Origin: Immersiella caudata
Lineage: Eukaryota > Ascomycota > Sordariomycetes > Sordariales > Lasiosphaeriaceae
Assembly (NCBI GenBank): GCA_030512335.1
Contig: JAULSU010000003.1
Location: 3,658,001-3,722,000 of the forward strand
Reading direction: 5' to 3'
Length of the DNA: 64,000 nucleotides
The notes under the pieces are model-generated. The model saw nothing but the letters and a program-made list of their open reading frames with translations, searched no databases and had not been told where the DNA came from. The translations under genes and the position numbers were made by a program. How positions within the stretch are numbered: position 1 is the stretch's first letter; every line of letters begins with the position of its first letter. Positions 44,719 to 56,978 of the stretch are shown here, piece by piece.

Positions 44719-45542
44719 CCGGGCGGCTGCATTCCCCCTCAGTGGGGCAGATAGTTATTCCCCTCTGGCAGTTTTGGCGGGAATCGCGCGCCTAGTCTCT
44801 GGGGCGATTTTCACCCACCTCCTCGGGACCCAACCCTAGATCGGCTCACCGTTGTGGTGCTGGTTGGAGTAGCGGCATTCCAGGCACCGCACCTCGGTGT
44901 CCGGGATGGTTGAAAGAGGAGCAGCTTATGATCGGGGTTACGGTCGCTAGTTTTCAAAAGTCGCCTGGTTGTCTCCTCAGCCCCGTCGCGGGCTTACCGC
45001 CCCTTGAATTCGTTACGTCATTAGAACTGAGGAATTGGCCACTCAGCTTAAGGGGAAAGCCGAGCGTCGGATCGTGCCCGGCGGAGCATGGCTGTCGCCA
45101 GTGACCGGTTCCGACGCTGGAGACAGTTTTCGGGCTCGAGAGCTCCTTCCAGAAGCGATGATTTGTCCGGATACTGAGGATAGCAGCAGCTGATGAATCC
45201 TATGGCGAGGAGGCAAAGCTCACTCAGCGCCAAAGTAAACAATGGAATAGGGGTTAAGCCCCACACGAACAGCACCCGATCGCAGAACAACCTGAGACAG
45301 CACACCACCATGTTACATCTTGGGAAATAAACATGATGTCGCTTAAAACCTCCAACATTCAAATCCCGAAAGGATGTGTTTTGACCTCACCGCCCTGGAA
45401 ACCTCAACCCTCAGCGACAAACCCACCCCTCCCGATCCACATCCCATCCACACACATCCACCCCAGACCCAATACACCCAACCCAAAAGACCCCATCCAT
45501 AACCCAAATCAGCCCAAAATCTAGCCATCAACAAGCTCCTCT

Positions 45543-45658
45543 GGTTTCGTGGTCTAGCGGTATGATTCTCGCTTAGGGTAACAACCTGAGTTCACGTGTT
45601 CAAGGCCTCCTGAGCAAAAACATGCGAAAGGCCCCGGGTTCAATCCCCGGCGAAACCC
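45543..45658 (+). tRNA. tRNA-Pro(AGG) with a 44-nt intron
   Basis: Acceptor strands GGTTTCG (45543-45549) and CGAAACC (45651-45657) pair perfectly, with C as discriminator. The D-arm region TGGTCTAGCGGTATGA carries the A box, and GGTTCAATCC in the T arm carries the B box. The anticodon loop reads TTAGGG, giving anticodon AGG (45575-45577) for proline. The intron is placed one base after the anticodon at 45579-45622, the canonical position, and the mature sequence then continues TGCGAAAGG. The body matches fungal tRNA-Pro. The base of the anticodon stem appears to be a C-A mismatch (27-43), where homologues have C-G. Confidence 0.92.
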
Positions 45659-45699
45659 GTCTGCTGTCAACACCGACACATGACATTAGTGTTCTTTCA

Positions 45700-45706
45700 T
45701 TTTTTT
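45700..45706 (+). terminator. Pol III T-run downstream of tRNA-Pro
   Basis: A run of seven T residues 42 nt after the tRNA, the first strong Pol III termination signal downstream. Confidence 0.6.
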
Positions 45707-46601
45707 ATATGGCCTGGGTGATGTTTTCATTCTCGGGGTGAGAAGTCGGCATGGTAGCATGGCATCTGAATCATTTGGGAAGTGGTGGGAAGCTAGGACC
45801 AAAAATCCTCTACAGTTGACACCATGCTAGGCGTGGGACGGTACATATATGGTCATTTGCTGAAATTTGTTCTTCGAGCTTATGTCACGATCAGCCCCGC
45901 CGTTTTTGCGCTCTGTTGAGCTTTTTGGCTCGGTTGTGGTTGCGATTTTTGTCGCTGAAGAATCGGTTGCCCTACAGCGGTTTACTGGCGGCGAACAGGA
46001 GGAGAGGTCGACCTCAGTACCATAGAATCCACGTATGGGAAGGTTCTGTAAAGTTTGGCGGGGTTCCTATTGCGTGTAGTATAAGAAAGGTACTGTTCAG
46101 TTATGTTTTTGCCCAGTACGAATATTGACCACTTTGCGCCCCACCTCATCCATTGCGAATGGACCTTGCTAACAGAGACATCATGCTACTACTTCATGTC
46201 AAAGAGCAGAATCTCGTATGATAACTTCATCATCATTCCCTTCCCTCAACTATATACTATCCTCCGTGCACCTCCCACCACTTGCCCACCCCACCCCAGC
46301 CAAAATTAAACAAATATTGTTCCCTGGTCAGTTGAATCAACAACCTCCCATCTCAATCCCTGTCCAGACCAGCCTCAATCCCTCATATATGCACCAGGCC
46401 AATGAGAGACACCTCCTCAGCTCAACCGACGGGACAACCAAACCAATCAAGGCGTTGCCATGGCTCTACCACCGAGCAACTACACCAATACAAAGGGGTA
46501 TATCCATACGACAAGAAACAACACCAGAAAATGAGAGTGAGAAAAAAGAAGAAGAAAAGGAGACGCTCGTATGTACATTTCTCACCTCCCATCAAGGGGC
46601 T
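45707..46601. other. Region between the tRNA and the membrane-protein gene
   Basis: No gene recognised. A plus-strand frame starting at 46218 continues into the antisense of the next gene and is a shadow. Confidence 0.5.
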
Positions 46602-48811
46602 CTAGATCTTTACCGACGCCGCCAATGCATCCTCCACCCTTCTCGGTTTCTCGTCGTCCATCATCATGTCGAAACCCTCTTCTCTAGGCGGGTTATGGAT
46701 TCCCGGAATTCCCACTGTGCCGTGCGCGTTCGGCACGGCGGGTGGCGCATTCTGTTGAGCACGCTTGATCCTTCCCGTTTGTTGGTCAACCCAGGAATTT
46801 ACAGATCTGAACCTCGGTGGTTGGTCTTCGCTGGCTTGGGTGTAGACCGTGTCTCTCTTTCCCGGCTCCTGGGACATCCACGAGAAGCGTGGGTAGCCGT
46901 TTGGCGCTGGTGCCGTTGTGTTGGGGTAAGCTTTTGCGGGCACCTGGGGAACCGGCGGCACGGCCCCTGGGACGATAATATCACCGTCTCCGAAGCCAGA
47001 GGACAGGGAAGAGAGAACGCTGGTGCGATTCCCGTCCCGACGCGTAGCATCAGACGGTGCCCGTGCAAGATCGGTTTGGCTGTAATACGCCGCTCCCATG
47101 TTAGGGCGAAGTGTCCCGGTCGCGGTTATAACGGTCATGGTCCCAAACTGGGCGGCACTGGTCGAGCTGAAGGAATCCTGCGCCGCGTGGGAAAATCGAG
47201 CAACGGTTGAAGGGGTGGTGGTGTTCGCGGATACGTCTCCACGAGTTGACCTCCCAGCGCTCACCGGGTTCGAGCTGAGAGCGCTGACAGGATGCGAACT
47301 CGAGGGCTTGGCGCTCGACGGCGTGTGTGTTGGAATCGGCGGCGCCGCTGGTATTCCTGTTGTTTGTAACCGGGGAAGCGTAGGTAGCATATCCTTCAAC
47401 TTGTCCTGCCTTGTGTCTTCAGACTGGTACTGATAACCCTTCTCATGCCCATAGAACCCGCCCAGTGGAACGGATTTCTTAGGAGCAGCCTTCTCAGACG
47501 AATATGTCGGGGGCCGGTCCTTTACAATATTGGAATCGCTCAAGTTTTCCCACGTGCGGTCCTTGCGTACTTTGAAGGGCGATCGGAAGGTGAGCCCTTG
47601 CGGCAGAAACTTGTGAAAGTTGAGGGTGCTGCTGCTGGCTTCCCCGTCGTCTCTTCTTTTCTTGAACCTCCGGAACACCAACCAAACAATCGAGACGATC
47701 ATGACAAACGCAGCTAGAAATCGGTTAGCTTGTTACCCCAAAGCCCAATAGCCAAAGTTACCTACCAATGGAGCCCACGGAGATCATGGCGCGCTCAGCC
47801 ATAGGATCCATACCCTGCGGAGCCTCGGCTGGTGCCGCTTCTGATGTGGCGCTAGGGCTGGGGGCGGAGGCTGCGGTGGTGGGGTTGTCTCCAAGCCCGC
47901 CGATGCCTCCTCCCACGAGGACGTTTCCGCCATCTGGTACAGCGGTGGTACTAACCGCAGGTGTCAGTGCCAATGGGCTCGAACCCGAATCAGGCAGGGC
48001 AATTGCTGACGGTGCAGCTACGGGTGCCGAATCTGATATGCTAGCAGCTGGTGTTGTCCCTGCCGACGAGGCAGCAGGATCACTAGGAGCAGGAACAGAA
48101 GACGCTGCAGCCTCCAGTGGTTGCGGTATGAATGTGGTGATAACTTCTGGACTTATCTATAAGATTATTAGCACCGAGTCAAAGTTTGTCGCGCGGACAC
48201 CGCGGGGATTTTACCGAAGGAGTGATCGTCATGGTCGACACTGAAATGACGGTGGTAGGTTCGGGCGGTGGCGGTGCGACAGTCGTGTCGGCTGGCGGAG
48301 CAGCTGGGGCGGCTGGAGCGGGAGCTGCCGTGGTTTCCGGCGGGGGAGGAGGGGCTTCTGTCGGTGACGGTGGTGGAGATACCTCCGTGGTCGCCTTGTT
48401 GTCATTATTGCCACCTCCACCTCCACCTCCGCCCCGGTTCCCACCCCGGTTTCGTCCGAAGCGGCTCCCACCGTCGTCCTCATCATCGCTGTCATTATTG
48501 TTGTTACCTCCGCCCCTGTTCCTTCCACCTCCGAAGCGGCTACCGCCGCCGCCGCCGTCCTTGTTGTTATCATTATTTCCGCCTCGGAAACCACCACCGC
48601 CGCCACCACCACCTCCTCCGCCTCCGTCTCGGTTCCCGGCTCGGAAACCACCGCCATTCCTATTCCCCCCTCGGTTCCGACTTTCGCCGTCGCCCTCTTG
48701 CCTGATATCTAGGCTTATTCTCCGTAGTAACCGGAGTCCTTCCTTTCTCTCACCCCATGCCTCACCCCTCCTCAATAGTGTTGATGGTGCCATTCCCTCT
48801 CCCCCTGGCAT
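46602..48811 (-). CDS. Single-pass membrane protein with RG/N-rich N-terminus, function unknown
   Basis: 699 residues from exons 48811-48215, 48156-47766 and 47713-46602; introns are 58 and 52 nt, consistent in phase. I do not recognise a named family. Order: short basic start (LRRGEAW, LRLLRRISLD); an Arg/Gly/Asn-rich low-complexity region with RGG-like and poly-Gly runs; a Pro/Thr/Ala-rich stretch (PPPSPTEAPPPPPET); a Ser/Thr/Ala-rich stalk; one transmembrane helix built by the second splice (ISVGSIAAFVMIVSIVWLVF), followed by RRFKKRR as stop-transfer; and a cytosolic tail of about 350 residues with PPTY and many Ser/Pro. The layout recalls fungal wall-stress sensors (Mid2/Wsc-like), but there is no WSC domain and no clear signal peptide. 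ATGs at 48811 and 48793 (MAPSTLLRRG, better context) are both possible starts. Confidence 0.7.
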
Positions 48812-51800
48812 CCTATCCGATTCCAAGGAGTCGCCAGGCCGTGGATCGGCTTATGAGGCCTAGTGGCACACCACCTCCGAGATCATGAATGCCTTCGACT
48901 CAAGTCGGTCGCGTGATGGTGAAGTATGCGTTTCCTGGTTCAAGGGCCAGCTGTCGGAGATTTTCGATTCGAGAAGTAGGAGACTAGGAAACAACGGGCC
49001 CGCAAAGAAAACAATATAGCAATTAAAAAAAAGATTGGAAGGCCCGCCTTGGGGGAGAAAGGAGAAAGAAAAGAGAATGACTGGAGTAGAGTGAAAGGAA
49101 AGAAAGTGTGGAGGACGAGTGCTTGGAACAGATCACCAAAGTGCCGAGCTTTCAGCATAATGGATCAAGCCCCAAGCAGCCTCCCGCGACAGGGATTCCG
49201 GTCCAGTGACACTCTGGGGTGGGCAGAAGATGGGACAGACGATGCTCGCCTGGGCCAATTTTGCCGGTGCTGCCCCAGACGAGGTATACCAAAGGCTTGC
49301 CACCATGTCTCAAGGATCGCGGGTGCGCATCAGGCACCCCGGGGTCCAGCGAGAGCCGTGACTTCAGGGGACAAACTCGGGGGAAGCTAGACTCGGGCAG
49401 GCCCCCTCCTCTCTGTCTCTGGTTCATGTCCGCATTGGGGTCGGGGTGTAGCAGAGCGCAGTGCGGCTCCCACCGCGCTGCAGGCTGTGGTCCTGACGGG
49501 GATTGGTGGCGGACGAGTGCATCGCGGGCAGGCTGCAGGCACCAGCCATGGGGCAGATCCTGGGTCGGGAAGGGGTGTCGAAGTGATCGGAACATCACGA
49601 TCGATCAGTCAACCGTGTAGCAGGACGGCGCCGGAAGCGTCGCTCCCACTCAGCATTGACGGACGTGAGCGAGCATCGCGGAGGAGTTGCGACAGCCGTC
49701 GACAGCGATGACAGGGGTGTGCTGTCTCAGCCTGCGAGGCGGCGTTTCAGCGCGTCAAGCGACAGGGGTCTGCGCCGTGACACAGCGACACTCGGACGCT
49801 GCAACTTGCGGGTTTCAACTGGCTGGCTTTGTATCCGGGCTCCGTACAGCTTCAAGAAACTGGAATTGTCATCTGCGTGCTGCAAGGGCCTCTGGCGTGC
49901 AGATTCCATCTGATGAGATGAGACTGCTGTAGACCAGGCTAGGGCACGCCATCGCCAGATGAGGGAATCGGCGAGATCGTCCGATGTTGACGCCAACACG
50001 GGGTATAACATCCTCGACGGCCCTTCCGCCGCAGCCAGGCGCTCCCCGCATTCTCCGCGAAGCTGGTCCGTGGCCGCGCGGAATCGGTCGCCCGCTGATT
50101 TGAAATATCGGGGCGATGGAGCGGCGATGTGTGTTTGGTGTTTTGTCTAGCCTAATCCCCAGGAAGGCCCCTAAATGGTTGATTTGTGCTTAGCATTGAC
50201 GTCAGAATTGAGAGCCGCATCGATGTGGTGATCAGTCTCGTAGAATTGAGAACCGCAACCCTCGAATAATGTTTCGCGACGCCCAGTGTCGGTACCTACT
50301 ACGAGAGGCGTGCAAAATACAAGCGATGCAACAGCCAAGTGTGTCGCTCACCTTCAACCACGGTAAACCCCAGCTTCACAAGACATCTCGCGCGTGGTCA
50401 AAGTGCCAGTGACACTTCTTGTCCCAATGCAATCCTTGGGCGATCAATCATGCCAGCGCTGCGTGCCCGTTGTCGGCGGGCTCGGCTGGCGATGGACACT
50501 CAGTTCGTGTCAAAGTCCTGGCAGTGAAAACCTCCGACGGGTAGCGGCACCGGGCAGCGAGGAAGGTGATCATGTGCCGAGGCTGTCAGGCTGGCACCTG
50601 AGCAAAGTGTTGCAACTGGCAAGGCGATCAAATTCCCGGAGCTGTCACACATCGCTCCTGACGACATCCTAACGATCGCACATTCCATTCTTCCTCGCAA
50701 TTCTTCCGCTGCTGCCGAATTCTCCGAGAGCACATCAAACACACCAGATGACTGGTAACAATAGCCAGGTAATAATGACAGTGCCGTCTGAACCGATCTA
50801 CCAGATCTAGACGCCGACGGCCCAAGGCCTCCCGACCAGGTGGCTCCGTGGCACCGGCTCCCGACCCGGCTTGGCCGGATGGCTGACGGCCTTAGCGGAG
50901 AAACTCGGGCCACATGTTACCCCAACCCGTCTCGGGAATCGGTTGCGGGGACGGGTGTTATCGCATGCGCGCGCAGCATGTGGTGGCCATTGGCCTTGAA
51001 GCTCCTGTTATCACAAGCCGAATCACTGCCCGCAGTGCCATCCTCCCAAGAAAGTGGGCGGCCGTGCGGTTGGTGGGCTGCCGAAGCGCCAAGCGCGTGA
51101 GCTTCCGTCCTCCTGTGCTAACTCCCCGCCGCCTGGAATAATCGCATCTGGACATAACGGCTCGCTGCGAGATGTGAGCAAGAGCCCATCATGCGGCTAA
51201 GACTAAGTTTTGAAAGTTCTAAGTGAGCTTCTCGGTCTGATGACTGGGATGAAATACCCCAAGCAGCGGCGAGATTACTTTCAGGATCCCGGCCAGACTT
51301 GGTATTTTTCGCTTTGCGCCGACGTCCTGACAAGCTCAGGTGCGTGGGGCCGACCGCCGTATGAGGCTGCAGCAAGTCCACGGCCTGGCCGCCACCACGC
51401 GCTGCAGCCACCTCCCGGTCGGTCTAACCGGTAACCCCCACTTAAATCCCTCCCCAATGGATGGTTAGGAATGCAAAGGCTTGATGATGAGCGAGATAAG
51501 GATCACAGCAGGGGTTCTGTGGCGCGCAGTAGGCGCGAGCAGTGAGGGATATTCAAAACTCTCCTTGGGCGAAAAAATCACTCGAAGGCGCTGGTGAAAA
51601 TTGGATCTGGCGTCATATTCTGGAATCCCTGCAGATTTCCAACCTCAGTGGAGGAAGGGGCCCGCTGAGTCGGTGCTGAGTCGGTGCTGGAGCGGTCTTG
51701 GGAGGGGAGACGGGTAAAACAAAGTTATTAAAAAATAAAAATAAAAGACGCGACGGCCACTAGCCAGTCTTTTATTCATCGTATCCTGGTTTTTGCTTAT

Positions 51801-51999
51801 CTTAATCGGAGGTGCGCCGGTTGGTTGGCGCTTGAGATTCTCTTGTTTGCTGGCTCCCCGGCTGTGACTCTTCACTCTCCCCCTTCACAAATTTTACCTA
51901 CGACGTCCCGTCTACTGAACCTGGTCATCACACCGTCGCCGAACCTACCGCACGACAGTTTATCGCCGCGTCTACGCTCGGCGATCGCCAATTGGGCCC
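48812..51999. other. 3.2-kb gene-free divergent region
   Basis: The largest gap in the window. Frames up to 148 codons occur on both strands but none shows a domain. A short direct repeat GCTGAGTCGGT occurs twice at 51664-51684, and an A-rich run is near 51729-51747. It holds the promoters of the membrane-protein gene and the NADH dehydrogenase; the middle is unexplained. Confidence 0.5.
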
Positions 52000-53878
52000 A
52001 TGGCGACCTCCTCGAGAGCTCTCAGCAAGCTCCTGATGCCCGCAGCGGGCATCGCACGGACGCAGTCTCCGGCTGTGTCCCGACTGCTCACTTCCACAGC
52101 ACGCCGCGCCTATGCGACGAGGCCGGCGCTGAGATCCAGGCCAACGACTGCTGCGCGCCAATTCCGCCGTGGCTATGCCGACGAAGCTGCTGCTACCCCA
52201 GCGCCCAAGAAGCCCAAACGGTTCCGCGTTTGGCGGTGGTCGTGGCGGTTGGTCCAACTTTCCCTGATCGGCGGCGTCGCCTACGTCGGCTACGAGATCT
52301 ACCAGGACAGGAATCCGGAGCCGCAGGTCAAGCCCGACCCGAGCAAGAAGACGCTCGTCGTGCTCGGTAAGCTACTCCCACCTTCAAGACGCTCTGCGCG
52401 CCCCGCACCGCCATATCGTCCCCCCTTCTGACATGTGACGTGATAGGTACCGGCTGGGGCTCTGTCTCCCTCCTCAAGCGTCTTGACACGGAGAACTACA
52501 ATGTTGTCGTCATCTCCCCGCGCAACTACTTCCTCTTCACCCCCCTCCTCCCGTCATGCACGACCGGCACCATCGAGCACCGCTCCATCATGGAGCCTAT
52601 CCGCACTATCCTCAGGTCGAAGCGCGGTCATGTTAAATACTACGAGGCCGAGGCTAGCAGCATCGATCCCGACCGCAAGGTTGTGCGCGTCTTTGACAAC
52701 TCGGAGGTGCGCGGCGAGACGATCGAGACGGAGATCCCGTACGACATGCTGGTGATCGGTGTCGGCGCCGAGAACGCCACCTTTGGCATCCCCGGCGTGC
52801 GCGAGAACTCGTGCTTCCTCAAGGAGATTGGCGATGCGCAGTTGATCCGCAAGAAGATCATGGACTGCGTCGAGACAGCCGCCTTCAAGGACCAGTCGCC
52901 CGAGGAGATCGACCGTCTGCTGCACATGGTTGTTGTAGGCGGCGGCCCCACGGGTGTTGAGTTTGCCGGCGAGCTGCAGGACTTTTTCGAGGAGGACATC
53001 AAGAAGCTGATTCCGGACATCAGTGATCGTTTCCGCGTCACGCTCATCGAGGCCCTCCCCAACGTCCTGCCTAGCTTCTCCAAGCAGCTGATCGAGTACA
53101 CCGAGAGCACTTTCAAGGAGGAGAAGATCGACATCCGCACCAAGACCATGGTCAAGAAGGTCACCGACAAGGCTGTCGAGGCCGAGGCCGTCAGCCCTGA
53201 TGGCAAGAAGGAGAAGGTTTCCTTCCCCTACGGTCTGCTCGTCTGGGCTACAGGCAATGCCGTCCGTCCTGTCGTCCGCGACCTCATGGGCAAGATCCCC
53301 GCGCAGAAGGATTCGCGCCGCGGCCTCGCTGTGAACGAGTACCTAGTCGTCCAGGGCGCTCGCGACATCTGGGCCATTGGCGACTGCGCCGTGGCTGGAT
53401 ATGCGCCTACCGCCCAGGTAGCTGGCCAGGAGGGTAACTTCCTTGCCCGCCTGTTCAACAACATGGCCAAGACGGAGGCATTAGAGGAGAGAATCCGCGA
53501 TCTCAGCGGATCCTTGAACCTCAAGCCGGGCAACGTTGCTGAGATCTCCCGCGAGATCGAGGAGACCGAGCGTCAGCTCCGTCGCATCAAGGACATCAAA
53601 CCCTTCCACTACAGCCACCAGGGCAGCTTGGCCTACATTGGTAGCGAGAAGGCTGTGGCCGATGTGAGCTGGTTCAACGGCAACTTTGCCAGCGGTGGTA
53701 GCCTTACATTCTTGTTCTGGAGGAGCGCGTATCTGTCCATGTGCTTCAGCAGTAAGTTGTCCTGGTCGATGTGGACGTATGATGAGATGCTAACTGAACC
53801 GTAGCACGTAACCGGCTGCTTGTCATCAACGACTGGCTGAAGTCGAAGCTCTTTGGCCGCGATGTCTCTCGCGAGTAG
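52000..53878 (+). CDS. Alternative (type II) NADH:ubiquinone oxidoreductase, mitochondrial
   Basis: Rotenone-insensitive, non-proton-pumping NADH dehydrogenase of the mitochondrial inner membrane. Exons 52000-52366, 52447-53751 and 53805-53878; introns are 80 and 53 nt; 581 residues. An Arg/Ser/Ala-rich presequence (about 1-60) is followed by one hydrophobic segment (VQLSLIGGVAYVGYEIY), an arrangement common in external-face NDE enzymes. The first splice completes the FAD motif LVVLGTGWGSVSLL near residue 120; the NADH motif VVVGGGPTGVEFAGEL is near 283. The quinone/FAD segments WATGNAVRPV and WAIGDCAV follow, and the C-terminus VINDWLKSKLFGRDVS matches the family's membrane-binding end. No EF-hand insertion is seen, so a Ca2+-regulated NDE1-type enzyme is unlikely. 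Internal against external orientation cannot be settled from sequence. Confidence 0.93.
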
Positions 53879-54539
53879 AGTAAATATTTGAGGTAATCTG
53901 CTTTGTTCCTTGGGTGGTGGAGGTAATAACGAAAACCCTGTTTTTCTTCCTCTTGATGGAGTCTCGGGGCGGGCTGGGATACCTGTTAGAATTGGACCTT
54001 CTTAGACTTTCTTTTTGGTGGGCGGGAACTGAAATAGACATGAATGGTGTGGCTGGAGGGGGGAAAGGGGGTGCATATGGAGTGGGAAAGGGGGGAGGGA
54101 AGGCATGAGGATGTGTTTCATCGTGGCTTCGATGGCGAGTTGTGTATTTACAACGAAGCATCGCTTTGTGATACCTGAGATTAGAGACAAGCCTACTATG
54201 CAACGCTGGTTCGGAGGTGAGAGGACGTGGGATGGAGCGTCTACGTCAAGGTGAGAGAGAGGAAATGGTGAGGGTTAGGGTCGCTATGGAATGAACTTGG
54301 TCATCGGGCTCATGTTGCGTGCCTATGCCCTCGTTTGCCAGAAAAATGAATCTTGAAGGCCAGTGATTTGATCGAAAATTCAACAATTTCCGCTACTGAA
54401 GCGTATGACTGCTTTGTTTGATGAGTTGCAACTAAAAAACGCGACGAAAACGGTCTAAACTGCCAGCCCCATCTGCTCAGTCGATCAATCTCAACCCCTC
54501 AACACCAAGACCAAAGTAAAAAAACACCCCACCTCAAAG
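53879..54539. other. Spacer between the NADH dehydrogenase and DML1
   Basis: 3' UTR and promoter, with G-rich runs near 54050-54110. Nothing else seen. Confidence 0.5.
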
Positions 54540-56307
54540 ATGCACGAAATCATCACGCTCCAGCTGGGACAGCAGGCCAACTACCTAGCGACACATTTTT
54601 GGAATACTCAGGTACCCTTTCCACGCACCTGTTCATCTTGATGTATTGTTTCTTGTTGACAACATTGATCAGGAGTCCTACTTCACCTACTCTGACTCCG
54701 CTGACTCGTCCCCCCCAATAAACCATGACATCCTCTGGCGTCCCGGCCTGGCCGCCGACGGAACCACCGAAACCTTCATGCCCCGCACCGTAATCTATGA
54801 CCTCAAAAATGGGTTCGGCTCCCTCCGCGCCATTAACGCTCTCTACGAGGCCCCTAACCCCGACAACGCCCAGCCTACCGCCCTCTGGCCTGGCACTGCC
54901 ACCGTGCATACTGCCCCCAGAGTTGAACCATCCGAGTACACCCAGTCTCTTGATGCCGGGCTAACGCCTCCCAAGCTGACATCAGCGGGAGTGAGGTACT
55001 GGTCGGATTTTAGTAGGGTGTATTACCACCCTCGGAGCATCGTGCAATTGCATGAGTATGAGCTGGGTAGCACCATTGCGCCGTTTGAGAGGTTCGCGGC
55101 GGGAGAGGAGCTGTTTGCAGAGCTGGATAGAGAGCATGATGTGTTGGATCGGGACTTGAGGCTCTTTGCCGAGGAGGCGGATCAGATGCAGGGGATCCAG
55201 GTGTTTGGAGGGATGGATGATGCGTGGGCCGGTTTTATGGGGAGGTATCTCGAGAGGGTGAGGGATGAGTTTGGGAAGAAGAGTGTTTGGGTTTGGGGGG
55301 TGGAGGGAGAGGGGAAGGGGTTACCGCGGGTAAGTTATTCTTTTCTCCCTTTCAGTTGGAGGAAAAGGGGAAGTGTAAACTGACATACACATCTCATCTC
55401 CAGCATAAACGCCTCCTCCGTCTCGCCAACAAAGCCCGCGCCCTCACTGAAGCCTACAAACAAGCTTCCATCGTCGTACCCCTCGCCCTCCCCCGCTCCT
55501 TACCGTCCACCCTCTCCCTGGATCCCAACTCCCCATGGCACGCCTCCGCCCTCCTCGCCTCCGCCATCGAAACCGCCACCCTCCCCTCGCGCCTCAAAGA
55601 CCGCACCAACTACGACTCCCTCGCCGACATGGCTGCGACTCTCAATACCATGGGCAAGCAAACCATCGCCGGTCTGCAAATGAGTTTCTCCTCACCAGCC
55701 CATGAATCCTCATCGACCGATACCCGAAGGAATAACAAACTCACCGAGGATGAAATGACCGAGGGCGTAACCCTCGATATCAAATTCACTCCCTCTGATC
55801 AACTCGATCCCACATACAGCCGACGAAACGAATTTAGCAACAAGACAAGCAAAGTCTTCAGCCAGCTTATTGTGTTGCGCGGATACCCACCCGCCGAGCT
55901 GGACGCCGAGGGGGATACGGAGATGGACCATGAAGAAAGAGCACTCAGACGGAGGAGGAACCCATCCGAGCCTATTACACGTAGGTGAGTAAACTGAACT
56001 TGTCTACCCCTCTTTCAGCTAGCTAAACTGAAGCAGCTACACCTCCGACCTGCGCTTTCCTATCCTCGATAGCTTCCCTCAGATCTTCCGCCAGGAGAGC
56101 GGCGAAGCCCTGGCAGAAAACATCAACATCACTGGCGGTCTCTCGACGAACTCTTCGACTTCGGATCGCCTCAAGCAGCTTAGGACAACCGTAACACGAT
56201 CCATCGGCCTTGAAGATCGCGAGACCATCGGGAATGATCTCGCCGAGATGGCTGACGAGTACCACGAAGGGTGGTCCAGCGGCAGTGACGAGGGTGATGA
56301 TGACTAG
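54540..56307 (+). CDS. dml1: DML1/Misato family tubulin-like protein
   Basis: Tubulin/FtsZ-like protein needed for mitochondrial DNA inheritance and mitochondrial shape in yeast (human MSTO1). Exons 54540-54611, 54673-55329, 55404-55984 and 56034-56307; introns are 61, 74 and 49 nt; 527 residues, consistent in phase. Exon 1 gives the Misato start MHEIITLQLGQQANYLATHF. Exon 2 continues ESYFTYSDSAD and contains the DML1 block PRTVIYDLKNGFGSLR and the tubulin-like end of the segment-II region (WSDFSRVYYHPRSIVQL). Exon 3 has NSPWHASALLASAIETATLP, and exon 4 gives YTSDLRFPILDSFPQIF, which fits the family C-terminal half. The tail is acidic (GSDEGDDD). Confidence 0.93.
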
Positions 56308-56978
56308 TGGCACAGCACGGCGCAGGTGCACAAGTAAAATGACAATGACGAAAGACCTTCCGATGCTCAAAGTATGTTGACCAGTTGGCCGGCAGGTTCG
56401 CACGCACTGGAACCCGTGGTGTTGATTTTACATCTTTGACTATGTACAAGCAATTAATGCCCATGTCAACACACCATGTTGCCCATGGGGAAGAACCAAG
56501 ACGCGCTAGCTACACCTTCGCAAAGCGAGCCACCGTCATCCAGCCCCCCAGGTGCCTCTAGGTAACCATGAAAGCCGCCGCCTTCTCCGCCTTAACCAAA
56601 CATCCAGGTAGAATGCTACTCTGGCATCCACACTAGAACCCCGCTGAATGAAACCCTCCACTAATATCAAAAAGAATATAATGTTCAGATGGTGGTATCA
56701 TGAAGCATGGCAGCCGACGACCGTAAACAAGCCCAGATCCCATCCTCTTTTTCCCTGCCAGGAATGGAGTAGTGACAAAGTAGACGTCAAGCCCGACCAA
56801 TAAAGGGTAAGGTAGGGCGGTAGTGCCCTGAAGCGGTTGAGAAAGTAGTCGTGAAATGGAAATCAGGTGTATCCGAACATAGATATGCATGTGGACTCTA
56901 GGTCCGAGGAAGGAAATTAGACGGTCGCCAGACCAGTGGAGGTTGTGAAGCGACAAGACAACGTGCTGATAAAGAGTA
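56308..56978. other. Tail-to-tail region DML1 / ADF-H gene
   Basis: Only 3' UTR-like sequence and short frames. No gene recognised. Confidence 0.5.

Larger units (their letters stand above)
43836..45542. other. Region between YKT6 and the tRNA gene
   Basis: No supported gene. It contains two ATTGG (reverse CCAAT) boxes and a GC-rich TTTTGGCGGGAA element near 44768-44782, which look promoter-like but are followed by no recognisable coding sequence. Confidence 0.45.

Noticed and set aside
46218..47210. 330-codon plus-strand frame
   Set aside because: Mostly antisense to the cytosolic-tail exon of the membrane protein; no recognisable sequence.
48186..48863. 225-codon plus-strand frame, poly-Pro
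   Set aside because: Exact antisense of the Gly-rich part of the membrane-protein gene; the Pro runs are the complement of Gly codons.
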